Shown: piece by piece, positions 7,589 to 14,687 of the stretch
Numbering within the stretch: the first letter of the stretch is position 1
Layout of the letters: every line of letters starts with the position of its first letter
Source: Clostridiales bacterium
GTDB taxonomy: Bacteria > Bacillota_A > Clostridia > Saccharofermentanales > Saccharofermentanaceae
Assembly (NCBI GenBank): GCA_017649745.1
Contig: JAGCGE010000353.1
Location: forward strand, 1-27,842
Direction: 5' to 3'
DNA: 27,842 bases
Translations under genes and position numbers: made by a program
The notes under the pieces: generated by a model
Databases searched by the model: none
What the model saw: only the letters and a program-made list of their open reading frames with translations
What the model was told of the DNA's origin: nothing

Positions 7589-9574
7589 ATGGCCATTACA
7601 GAGCGTTTCAAACAAGCCTGGAAAGCGTTTCTTAACAAAGATCCGACGAAGTATGAAATGAATTACCAGGGTATCTCTTATTCTCTTAAGCCTGATCGTC
7701 CAAAATTTACAAGAGGTATTGACAGAACAATTGTATCAGCTGTCTATACTAGAATTGCTGTAGATTGTGCCAATTGTGCTATTCAGCATGTTCAGCTTGA
7801 TTCGGAGAATCGTTTCATTTATGAAATCGATGGCCCGCTCAATGACTGCTTTAGCTATATGGCAAATATTGATCAGACAGGTAGAGATTTCTTAAGAGAT
7901 TGTGTTGTTTCCCTTCTTGATGAGGGAAGCATTGCTATTGTTCCGGTAACAACGGAAGATAGCCCTTATTATAATGACACATTTAAGATTTATGAGCTCC
8001 GTGTAGGCAAAGTTGTCACATGGTTCCCTAAGGCAGTACGAGTTCGACTGTATAATGAAGAAGATGGGCAGTTTAGAGAGCTTACTATTCCTAAACAGTC
8101 TGTTGCTTTGGTCGAAAACCCGTTCTATAGTATAATGAATGAACCGAACTCTACTCTTCAGAGACTTATTCATAAACTTAGTCTTATTGATAGCATTGAT
8201 GACCAACAGGCTTCCGGTAAGCTTGATTTGATCATTCAGTTGCCATATACTCTTAAGACTGAGGCTAAACAGAAGCAAGCTGAAGATAGACGAGGCCAGA
8301 TTGAAGCTCAATTGACAGGTTCTAAGTATGGTATAGCATACATCGATGGTACTGAGCATATTACTCAGCTTAACCGACCCGTTGAAAATAATCTTATGTC
8401 TCAGGTAGAGTATTTAACTAAGCAGTTCTATAGCCAGTTAGGTATTACTGAGGAAATTATGAATGGTTCTGCTTCAGAAGAAGTTAAGAACGAATATTAC
8501 AATCATGTTATTGAGCCGATACTTACGGCCATAACTGAAGCCATGAATGTGAAGTTCTTGTCAGCTAATGCGAGAACTCGCAAACAGGCTATCAGATTTT
8601 ATAGGCAGCCTCTTAAGGTGTTTAGCATTTCTAGTGTTGCTGAACTTGCAGATAAACTTACTCGTAACGAAATTTGTACGGGTAACGAGATTCGTCAGCT
8701 TATTGGTCTTAAGCCTTCACAGCAGCCAAGCGCAGACGAGCTTCGAAATAAGAACAATCTGGCAAGTTCTCCAAACGAAAGTGTTGACACAGGTGAAGAT
8801 ATGCAGATCGACCCTCAGGCAACTGCTCAAGAGTTCCAGGCTGATCTTAATGATCTTAAGTCTTTGGATTCTGACATTGCAGAACTTGAGAAACTTGTTC
8901 AGAGTGCTTTGACTGAACACGCATTCTTAGCTCATAGTGGCGAAAAAGATCGTGTTCTTATTCATAGCTCTTACAAGTCTGAGTATTATGATCCTGTTAA
9001 AGCACATGAGTACTATGAAAGAACTAAACAGCTTAAAGGATATGACAACAGATATGGCGGTAAACGCACTTCCTCAAGAACTCTTAATGAAAAGGGTAGA
9101 CAAGTTGCCGGGTATGTTAAACAGCAGATTAATGCACGTCGAGATTCCCAGGCAGCTAGTATTCGAGAGAATACAGCCATTCAAAAAGAGCGAAATCAGG
9201 GAGAAAAGAAAAAAGAGATCGATCAGGTTAAGTCGGCTCTTAAATCTAGTATCGCAAGTCTGAAGTCGCAGTTAAATAGCATGAATGAAGCTCAAAGAAA
9301 GCATGCCAGAATCAAAATGCGGAAACAAATCGAAAGTTTGAAGGCAGAGGCAGACAAGCTTCGGGAAACTCTTAACGAACATTACAAAGGAGTAAGTGAG
9401 GAGTTGTCTGAAAAGTCTAAATCTGATCTTGAAACAAATCGCAGTCAAGCTGCTGACACGTATGAGCTTGAGCTTCAGAACATGTTAAAAGATCCATCTC
9501 TTTCTACAGCAAAGAAAGTGAAAGAATCTAAGGAAGATCGTCACAAACTTGCTGTTGAAAGGCGTAACAAATAA
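7589..9574 (+). CDS. Portal protein with long C-terminal extension
   Basis: A 661-residue protein. Residues 1-410 read as an HK97-type portal (dodecameric ring through which DNA is packaged), with W-F-P-K-A-V-R-V-R-L-Y, T-I-P-K-Q-S-V-A-L-V-E-N-P and G-I-T-E-E-I-M-N-G-S-A as typical portal stretches. The remaining ~230 residues are extra: two copies of the short histidine motif (F-L-A-H-S-G at His449, V-L-I-H-S-S at His459), an A-H-E-Y-Y-E-R-T-K-Q-L-K-G module, L-N-E-K-G-R-Q, then a long Lys/Glu-rich coiled coil (about 510-640), possibly scaffold-like. An ATG at 7583 is in frame, but AGGGAG ends only one base before it and seven before the ATG at 7589, so 7589 is the better start. Confidence 0.88.
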   Translation: MAITERFKQAWKAFLNKDPTKYEMNYQGISYSLKPDRPKFTRGIDRTIVSAVYTRIAVDCANCAIQHVQLDSENRFIYEIDGPLNDCFSYMANIDQTGRDFLRDCVVSLLDEGSIAIVPVTTEDSPYYNDTFKIYELRVGKVVTWFPKAVRVRLYNEEDGQFRELTIPKQSVALVENPFYSIMNEPNSTLQRLIHKLSLIDSIDDQQASGKLDLIIQLPYTLKTEAKQKQAEDRRGQIEAQLTGSKYGIAYIDGTEHITQLNRPVENNLMSQVEYLTKQFYSQLGITEEIMNGSASEEVKNEYYNHVIEPILTAITEAMNVKFLSANARTRKQAIRFYRQPLKVFSISSVAELADKLTRNEICTGNEIRQLIGLKPSQQPSADELRNKNNLASSPNESVDTGEDMQIDPQATAQEFQADLNDLKSLDSDIAELEKLVQSALTEHAFLAHSGEKDRVLIHSSYKSEYYDPVKAHEYYERTKQLKGYDNRYGGKRTSSRTLNEKGRQVAGYVKQQINARRDSQAASIRENTAIQKERNQGEKKKEIDQVKSALKSSIASLKSQLNSMNEAQRKHARIKMRKQIESLKAEADKLRETLNEHYKGVSEELSEKSKSDLETNRSQAADTYELELQNMLKDPSLSTAKKVKESKEDRHKLAVERRNK

Positions 9575-9591
9575 CTAAGGAGATGTCCAAG

Positions 9592-11337
9592 ATGAACAAG
9601 AAAGATCTAGACAGTTACGATTTCTCCGGCTATGCAACTAAATGTAATATTAAGTGCTCTGACGGCCGGGTAATCAAGAAAGGGGCATTCCGGGATTGTG
9701 ACGGAAAGGTCGTTCCGTTGGTGTACAATCATGACCATAATGACGTAAGTAACGTGCTTGGTCATGCTCTGTTGGAAGACAGAGAAGATGGTATGTACGC
9801 TTACATTTCGTGTAATAGCACGCCGAGCGGTGCCGACGCGAAGGAACAGGTTCTTCACGGCGATCTCCGTAGCCTCTCGATTTATGCGAATCACATCAGG
9901 CAGAACGGCCCTGACGTAGTTCACGGTAATATTCGTGAAGTGTCTCTCGTTCTTGCTGGTGCTAATCCGGGTGCCTTCATCGATACCATTATGGTTCATA
10001 GTGACGACGATGAGGAAGACGCAATCATTAGCTGCGGTGAGGAAATTGAAATTGCTCACGCCGATGATTCGAAGAAAGAAGAACCGAAGGAAGAACCTAA
10101 GGAAAAGCCTAAGGAGGAGCCTAAGATGGCTGAAAAGAAAGAAAAAACAGTTCAGGATGTTCTTGATGAACTTACTGACGAGCAGCTTCAGGTAGTCATG
10201 GGACTCATCGGTGCTGCAGCAGAAGGCGTTAAGCCGGAAAAAGATGATGAAGAAGGAGAATCTGAAGACATGAAACACAACGTTTTCGAAAATGACAACA
10301 ATGCAGTTATGCACAGCGATGGTGATGTATACGTATCCACCGAGGAGATGAACACCATCTTTGACGAAGCTAAGAGAAATGGTTCTCTTAAGGATACGTT
10401 TATCGCACACGGTATTACCGATATTGATTACCTGTTCCCGGATGCAAAGAACCTTGACACCCCGCCTCAGTACATCAAGCGCGAGGACAGCTGGGTTCCG
10501 ATTGTTATGAATGGCGTTCACAAGACTCCGTTTACTCGTATCAAGTCCACGTTCGCTAACATTACCGGCGATGAGGCAAGAGCTAGAGGTTACGTTAAGG
10601 GTCATCAGAAGGTGTCCGAGGTAATCACGCTGCTTAAGCGTATTACGGGACCTACGACTGTTTACAAGCTTCAGAAGTTTGATCGCGATGACATCATCGA
10701 TATCACCGACTTCGATGTAATCAGCTGGATTAAGTCCGAGATGAGAATGATGCTTGACGAGGAAATCGCTCGTGCAATTCTCGTTGGTGACGGTCGTGAG
10801 CCTGGAACTGAGTATGCTATCTCGACTGAGCATATTCGTCCTATCTGGACTGATAACGATCTCTTCACTGTAAAGGTTCCGGTTGCTGTTTCTCAGTCCG
10901 ATGACCTTCAGACTCGCGCTAAGAAGACGATCAAGGAGATCATTCGTGCTCGTAAGTACTACAAGGGCTCCGGTAACCCGATCTTCTTTACGACTGAAGA
11001 TGTTCTTACCGAGATGCTCCTGATCGAGGATCTGAATCAGCGTATCATTTACGATTCGGTTGATAAGCTCGCAACGGCTCTTCGTGTTTCGAAGATCGTT
11101 ACGGTTCCGGTTATGGAGAACCTTACTCGCGAGGTTTCGGGAGAGAATAGACCGCTTCAGGGTATCATTGTTAACCTGAGCGATTACAATGTTGGTGCTG
11201 ATAAGGGCGGACAGGTTAATATGTTCGACGATTTCGATATCAACTACAATAAGCTTGAGTACCTGATTGAGACCCGTTGCTCTGGTGCGCTTATTAAGCC
11301 TTACTCTGCAATGGCTATTGAGCTGGATTTTCAGTAA
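9592..11337 (+). CDS. HK97-type prohead protease fused to major capsid protein
   Basis: A 581-residue fusion. Residues 1-135 are an S78-type prohead protease: likely catalytic His at Y-N-H-D-H (47/49) and Ser at L-R-S-L-S-I (94/96), followed by the conserved R-E-V-S-L-V-L-A-G-A-N-P-G. Residues 136-226 are an acidic/K-E-P linker with a helical patch (185-215) acting as the delta or scaffold region. From M227 (M-K-H-N-V-F-E-N-D) onward it is an HK97-fold major capsid protein with G-V-H-K-T-P-F-T-R-I-K-S-T and E-T-R-C-S-G-A-L-I-K-P. I start it at 9592, not the ATG at 9583, because AAGGAG touches the latter. An internal start is reported separately. The codons are richer in C/G than in the tag genes, as expected for high expression. 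Confidence 0.93.
   Translation: MNKKDLDSYDFSGYATKCNIKCSDGRVIKKGAFRDCDGKVVPLVYNHDHNDVSNVLGHALLEDREDGMYAYISCNSTPSGADAKEQVLHGDLRSLSIYANHIRQNGPDVVHGNIREVSLVLAGANPGAFIDTIMVHSDDDEEDAIISCGEEIEIAHADDSKKEEPKEEPKEKPKEEPKMAEKKEKTVQDVLDELTDEQLQVVMGLIGAAAEGVKPEKDDEEGESEDMKHNVFENDNNAVMHSDGDVYVSTEEMNTIFDEAKRNGSLKDTFIAHGITDIDYLFPDAKNLDTPPQYIKREDSWVPIVMNGVHKTPFTRIKSTFANITGDEARARGYVKGHQKVSEVITLLKRITGPTTVYKLQKFDRDDIIDITDFDVISWIKSEMRMMLDEEIARAILVGDGREPGTEYAISTEHIRPIWTDNDLFTVKVPVAVSQSDDLQTRAKKTIKEIIRARKYYKGSGNPIFFTTEDVLTEMLLIEDLNQRIIYDSVDKLATALRVSKIVTVPVMENLTREVSGENRPLQGIIVNLSDYNVGADKGGQVNMFDDFDINYNKLEYLIETRCSGALIKPYSAMAIELDFQ
10111..10128 (+). promoter_or_regulatory. Internal ribosome binding site and start inside the protease-capsid gene
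   Basis: AAGGAGG at 10111-10117 lies eight bases before an in-frame ATG at 10126 (Met179 of the fusion). Initiation there would give a 403-residue product holding the delta/scaffold segment and capsid but no protease. The surrounding K-E-P repeat mostly uses GAA for Glu, while the two Glu codons just before the ATG are GAG, which is what creates the AAGGAGG. Confidence 0.55.
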
Positions 11338-11367
11338 GCCTCTCCGCAGAACCGGTAACGGATGAGG
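11328..11367 (+). promoter_or_regulatory. Predicted -1 frameshift site and stimulatory stem-loop
   Basis: The capsid gene ends GAT-TTT-CAG-TAA. The four T at 11328-11331 allow a tRNA-Phe to re-pair one base back. A stem of CCTCTCCG (11339-11346) with CGGATGAGG (11359-11367), one bulged base, begins seven bases after the slip codon, the kind of spacing seen in -1 frameshift sites. The A-site codon re-pairs poorly, so this would be a P-site slip. Confidence 0.45.
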
Positions 11368-11747
11368 CTGTCGATCTCCTTGGCAAAGTTTGCACTGACC
11401 TTCAGGAAAATGTAAGCGTAGCTAATGGAGTGGTTTCCGGAACGTTGAAGTATGTAACTGATTACACTGGCTTCTCGGGAGATCCTGAGTTGCAGGAAGG
11501 TAACTTTGTTGCTTTGAAGTTCTCTGGTACTGCTGATCGTGTAAGAGTGAAGCTTGATCCTTCTTACACCGGAGGCAATTGGACAACGCTTGATCCTGAT
11601 CGTATCAACATCTTCAAGATTCACGACAATACTCAGAAGATTCTCGTGGAAGAGAAGATCGGTACTAAGATCACGACTAGCGAGTACAGCCTGAACTTTG
11701 TACTTGAAACGCCTCAGGAAGAAGAGGAAACGGAACCTCAGGGTTAA
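11331..11747 (+). CDS. Decoration or Ig-like capsid extension, probably made by -1 frameshift from the capsid gene
   Basis: The frame -1 to the capsid gene is open from 11322 to the TAA at 11745-11747. Its coding-like sequence begins right at the capsid end (S-L-S-A-E-P-V-T-D-E-A-V-D-L-L-G) and continues into V-S-G-T-L-K-Y-V-T-D-Y-T-G-F, with beta-rich content and an acidic tail. From memory, S-G-T-L-K-Y-V-T-G-Y-T-G-F domains follow the capsid in related gut phages. No ATG is available; the only GTG (11430) overlaps a GGAG and would remove the N-terminal part. A slip on the T-run 11328-11331 would add 138 residues to a minority of capsid subunits. A stem-loop follows at 11339-11367. The coding region is well supported; the expression route is inference. 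If translation starts at the GTG, the gene is 11430-11747. Confidence 0.6.
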   Translation, partial: SVSLSAEPVTDEAVDLLGKVCTDLQENVSVANGVVSGTLKYVTDYTGFSGDPELQEGNFVALKFSGTADRVRVKLDPSYTGGNWTTLDPDRINIFKIHDNTQKILVEEKIGTKITTSEYSLNFVLETPQEEEETEPQG

Positions 11748-11781
11748 TTCAAAATGGGAATAATGCATAAGGAGATGCTAT

Positions 11782-12141
11782 ATGAAGTGGTTTGGAAAAA
11801 TTGGCTATGGCGTACCGGCTGAGACAGTACCGCACTCGGGGATATACGAGAACACGATTGTAGAGCGTGAGCACAAGGGAGAACTGATCCGAAACAGTCG
11901 TCGTATCCAAAATGGTGAGAGTGTGCTTGATAACATCACTATCTCGAACGAGATTACAATTATAGCTGACCCTTATGCATTCCAGCATATGAATGATATT
12001 GTGTATGCCGTTGTTGGGGGTGCTAGATGGAAGGTTAATTACGTAGAAGTCTTGCACCCTAGACTCCGGCTAACATTGGGAGGTGTTTACAATGGCCCGA
12101 TCCCGGCTCCCGTTCCAGTTGATTCTGGAGGAAACAGTTGA
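11782..12141 (+). CDS. Putative head-tail connector (head closure) protein
   Basis: A 119-residue protein with AAGGAG seven bases before the ATG. It has a beta-rich small-domain look: W-F-G-K-I-G-Y-G, then N-T-I-V-E-R-E-H-K-G-E-L, S-V-L-D-N-I-T-I-S-N-E-I-T-I-I-A-D-P-Y-A and G-A-R-W-K-V-N-Y-V-E-V-L-H-P-R-L-R-L-T-L-G-G-V-Y-N-G. The last block, in which a calculated property is tied to V-x-x-x-x-P-R-L, is typical of small head-closure proteins between capsid and tail genes. No adaptor (gp6-like) gene is seen before it. Its 3' end overlaps the next gene by 50 bases. Role from position and pattern, not search. Confidence 0.65.
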   Translation: MKWFGKIGYGVPAETVPHSGIYENTIVEREHKGELIRNSRRIQNGESVLDNITISNEITIIADPYAFQHMNDIVYAVVGGARWKVNYVEVLHPRLRLTLGGVYNGPIPAPVPVDSGGNS

Positions 12142-12403
12142 TCCAGGGGGCAAGGTCTATTTCCAGCCTCCGCCAACCTTACGCATGATTTATCCATGTA
12201 TAAGGTATAGTTACGAGAGAATAGATGGAGATACAGCTGATAATGGAACGTATCTTACTCATAAAGGGTATAACGTTATTTACATTAGTCGTGATCCAGA
12301 TTCTCCTGTACCTGAAAAACTAAGGTTACTTCCGATGTGTAGGTTTATACGGTATTATGCAGCTGATAACTTGCATCATTGGGTGTACACTATATATTAT
12401 TAA
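12092..12403 (+). CDS. Putative tail terminator / head-tail joining protein
   Basis: A 103-residue protein starting at the ATG at 12092, which has GGGAGG with seven to eight bases spacing; an in-frame GTG at 12083 falls inside that signal and is not used. Sequence landmarks are F-Q-P-P-P-T-L-R-M-I-Y-P-C-I-R-Y, G-Y-N-V-I-Y-I-S-R-D-P-D-S-P-V-P-E-K-L and L-P-M-C-R-F-I-R-Y-Y-A-A-D-N-L-H-H-W-V-Y-T-I-Y-Y (given here as separated residues). This strongly recalls the tail terminator-type proteins that precede the major tail protein in gut siphophages. It starts inside the preceding gene by 50 bases, so translation is coupled. Confidence 0.65.
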   Translation: MARSRLPFQLILEETVDPGGKVYFQPPPTLRMIYPCIRYSYERIDGDTADNGTYLTHKGYNVIYISRDPDSPVPEKLRLLPMCRFIRYYAADNLHHWVYTIYY

Positions 12404-12419
12404 AAGGAGAAAACAAACT

Positions 12420-13163
12420 ATGAGCAAATTGGTTTGGGATAAGAGCGATGAACGCTTTTGGCAGACTGGTATTGAGCAAGTAGCATTGTTCATTAAGACT
12501 AGCTCTGTAACGAACAATACCAACTATGGTACGGGCATTGCATGGAGTGGTGTTAGCTCCATCGCTGAGTCTCCGTCCGGCGCAGAATCGAATAAGGTTT
12601 ATGCGGACAATGTTGAGTACCTGAATCTGATTTCGGCAGAAGAGCTTGGCCTTACTCTTACGGCTTATGACTCTCCTACTGAATTTGATCAGTGCGATGG
12701 TATGGCTACGGTTACTCCTGGTGTTGTATTTGGACAGCAGAATCGTAAGGAGTTCGGACTTGCATACAAGTCTCGTATCGGTACGAATGCTGATGGTGAT
12801 TCTTATGGTTATAAGATTCACCTTGTTTACAACTGCAAGGCATCGCCGTCCGAGCGTACGTATAACACTGTAAATGAGTCTCCGGAAGCTCTTGAGTTTT
12901 CTTGGACGATCTCCACGACCAAGGAGCACATCGGCTCGATTACCGTTGGAGGTGTTACGACGGCATATAAGGATATCGCTATGATCACGATTGATTCGAG
13001 AGATTTCAAGACTGAAGATCAGAAGGCAGCGCTTAAGTCGTTTGAGGAGCAGTTGTGGGGTCGTGATGCAGATGCAACAGCTACCCCTGAGGTAACGGCA
13101 CTTACTCCTACACTTCTTACTCCTGCTGCAGTTGTTGCTGCTCTTTATGTTGCAGCTGGTTGA
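12420..13163 (+). CDS. Major tail protein (tail tube)
   Basis: A 247-residue protein starting at the ATG at 12420 with AAAAGGAGA upstream; the open frame extends further 5' but overlaps the previous gene without a signal. Landmarks: K-L-V-W-D-K near the N-terminus, G-I-A-W-S-G-V-S-S-I-A-E-S-P-S-G-A-E, Y-A-D-N-V-E-Y-L-N-L, F-D-Q-C-D-G, G-Q-Q-N-R-K-E-F-G-L and A-S-P-S-E-R-T-Y-N-T-V-N-E-S-P-E-A. These are the recurring blocks of the tail tube protein of gut siphophages. The tail ends in an Ala/Pro/Thr-rich hydrophobic segment. A strong stem-loop follows the gene at 13202-13227, which may set the ratio of tube protein to the downstream assembly proteins. Confidence 0.9.
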   Translation: MSKLVWDKSDERFWQTGIEQVALFIKTSSVTNNTNYGTGIAWSGVSSIAESPSGAESNKVYADNVEYLNLISAEELGLTLTAYDSPTEFDQCDGMATVTPGVVFGQQNRKEFGLAYKSRIGTNADGDSYGYKIHLVYNCKASPSERTYNTVNESPEALEFSWTISTTKEHIGSITVGGVTTAYKDIAMITIDSRDFKTEDQKAALKSFEEQLWGRDADATATPEVTALTPTLLTPAAVVAALYVAAG

Positions 13164-13201
13164 TCAAGCTCGTTCCACTAACACTTATACAATCTTTCTG
13201 C

Positions 13202-13227
13202 GGGGCTCTGGTTAACACTGGGGCCCC
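13202..13227 (+). promoter_or_regulatory. Stable stem-loop after the major tail protein gene
   Basis: GGGGCTCTGG (13202-13211) pairs with CTGGGGCCCC (13218-13227) over ten base pairs including three G-U pairs, around a TTAACA loop. No T-tract follows, so it is more likely an mRNA 3'-end stabiliser, a processing point or a partial attenuator than a full terminator. Confidence 0.65.
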
Positions 13228-13265
13228 AGAAAACTTATAAAAGACCAATATAGGAGGACTTAACA

Positions 13266-13697
13266 ATGCTTAAGAAAGAGATCAGTTATACTGACTTTAA
13301 TGGAAATGAAAGAATTGAGGCACATTACTTTAACCTGACACAGACCGAGCTTAATGAGATTAACATTGAGACTGGCGGTACTTTGGTAGAGAGTCTTCAG
13401 AGAATGGTAGAGAATCGCGACGCTATTGGTTTGGCGAAGTTCTTCCGGAATCTTATCGTATATTCGTATGGTAAGAAGTCTGATGACGGTGTGTTCTTTG
13501 ATAAAGGGGAGGATCACGCTGTAGGTAAGAGGTTTACGATGACCGCAGCATATGACAAGCTGTTTATTGAATTGCTGTCTGATCCTACTGGCGAAAAGCC
13601 GAGAGAGTTCCTTTATGGTATTGTACCTGAGGATGTTGCTGCTAAGGCTAAGGCTGAGGCTCCTTTGATCAAAGTTGGAGATGAGGAAAATAACTAA
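13266..13697 (+). CDS. Tail assembly chaperone (gpG-like)
   Basis: A 143-residue protein with TAGGAGG upstream. It starts M-L-K-K-E-I-S-Y-T-D-F-N-G-N-E-R and continues F-N-L-T-Q-T-E-L-N-E-I-N, F-F-R-N-L-I-V-Y-S-Y-G-K-K-S-D-D-G-V-F-F and F-L-Y-G-I-V-P-E-D-V, the pattern of the small acidic protein that coats the tape measure during tail assembly. It lies between tail tube and tape measure, as lambda gpG does. Its stop overlaps the next start by one base (TAATG). I looked for a frameshift into the next gene and found none that works, so the two appear to be separate proteins. Confidence 0.8.
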   Translation: MLKKEISYTDFNGNERIEAHYFNLTQTELNEINIETGGTLVESLQRMVENRDAIGLAKFFRNLIVYSYGKKSDDGVFFDKGEDHAVGKRFTMTAAYDKLFIELLSDPTGEKPREFLYGIVPEDVAAKAKAEAPLIKVGDEENN

Positions 13698-14296
13698 TGG
13701 GTAAGGAATTTGCTACTATTAAGGTTCCCTCTAGAGAATTTTGGGATAGTAAGAAAGAATGTTTCTACACTATAAAAGGCCAGGAGCTAATTTTAAAGCA
13801 TTCTCTTCTCTCTCTTTCAAAATGGGAAGCAAAATGGCATATTCCATTCCTGGTTGATGAAAAACGGAATCCAAAGTATAAGAAGACACATGAAATGATG
13901 GTCGACTATATACGTTGTATGACCGTTAATAATGTAGAAGATGAAAGGGTCTACTATATACTTAGCCAAGAAAATATGGAAGAAATTAATAAGTATATTA
14001 CAGACCCAATGACGGCTACTACTTTTTCTGACCATTCAGACGATAAAGGTGGGAAACCGAATACTTCTGGTTCTTTTCTAACAGCCGAGGTTATTTATTA
14101 CCAAATGTTTGAACTTAACATTCCTCTCGAATTGCAAAAATGGCATCTTAATAGATTGTTAACGCTAATTCGAGTTATGGCTGAAAAGAAAGAGCAAGCT
14201 AATAATCCTAAAAAGATGTCACATGCTGATTTGGCTAAACAGAATAGAGCTTTGCATGCGGCTAGAAGGAAACCGCATCATACTCCAAGGAGATAG
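13697..14296 (+). CDS. Second tail assembly protein (gpGT-like position)
   Basis: A 199-residue protein coupled to the previous gene through TAATG. It carries S-L-L-S-L-S-K-W-E-A-K-W-H-I-P-F-L, D-Y-I-R-C-M-T, I-T-D-P-M-T-A-T-T-F-S-D, I-P-L-E-L-Q-K-W-H-L-N-R-L-L-T-L-I-R-V and a basic C-terminus with N-R-A-L-H-A-A-R-R-K. I recognise this as the conserved protein that sits just before the tape measure region in related gut phages; by analogy it is the second tail assembly chaperone. The basic tail could bind nucleic acid or the acidic partner. Exact role unproven. Confidence 0.75.
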   Translation: MGKEFATIKVPSREFWDSKKECFYTIKGQELILKHSLLSLSKWEAKWHIPFLVDEKRNPKYKKTHEMMVDYIRCMTVNNVEDERVYYILSQENMEEINKYITDPMTATTFSDHSDDKGGKPNTSGSFLTAEVIYYQMFELNIPLELQKWHLNRLLTLIRVMAEKKEQANNPKKMSHADLAKQNRALHAARRKPHHTPRR

Positions 14297-14297
14297 T

Positions 14298-14687
14298 ATG
14301 GGCGGTTTAATTGTTAAGAACCAGGGGAGCTTTAAGAAGACGTTAGCGTACTTTGTTAAAGCTAATTTTGTTTTACGAAATGCACGTCTCGAAGAATATG
14401 GTAAAAGGGGTGTAGAGGCTCTTAGGTCTGTTACGCCTGCCGATAGCGGAGAAACGGCTGACTCTTGGGACTATGTAATTGTCAAAGAGAATCATTCGGC
14501 GAAGATCATATGGACTAATGATAAAGTCATAGGAGACGAGCACGTTCCGTTAGCAATCCTGTTGCAATATGGACATGCAGCAAAAGACGGATATTGGATC
14601 GAGGGGCTGGACTATATTAATCCGGCCCTTAGACCCATTTTTGAAGAGATTGCGAAGAAACTCTGGAAGGAGGCTAGTGAACCTTGA
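14298..14687 (+). CDS. HK97 gp10-like neck / tail completion protein
   Basis: A 129-residue protein starting at the ATG at 14298 with AAGGAG five bases upstream; longer in-frame starts lie inside the preceding gene. Landmarks: G-V-E-A-L-R-S-V-T-P-A-D-S-G-E-T-A-D-S-W-D-Y, I-I-W-T-N-D, P-L-A-I-L-L-Q-Y-G-H and D-Y-I-N-P-A-L-R-P-I, the T-P-x-D-[ST]-G...Q-Y-G-H...I-N-P-A pattern of the HK97 gp10-like family, which acts at the neck or in tail completion. In most siphophages this gene precedes the tail terminator and tube genes; here it lies between the tail chaperones and the tape measure. Its TGA overlaps the TTG start of the next gene. Confidence 0.82.
   Translation: MGGLIVKNQGSFKKTLAYFVKANFVLRNARLEEYGKRGVEALRSVTPADSGETADSWDYVIVKENHSAKIIWTNDKVIGDEHVPLAILLQYGHAAKDGYWIEGLDYINPALRPIFEEIAKKLWKEASEP

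Noticed and set aside
9607..10833. A 408-codon open frame on the - strand opposite the protease-capsid gene
   Set aside because: It mirrors a strongly coding + strand gene and its translation has no recognisable domain or Shine-Dalgarno; it is an antisense shadow.
13680..13700. Programmed frameshift joining the two tail assembly genes, as in lambda G/GT
   Set aside because: The -1 frame has a TAA at 13691-13693 and no slippery heptamer is present; the TAATG overlap and an independent ATG explain the second gene.
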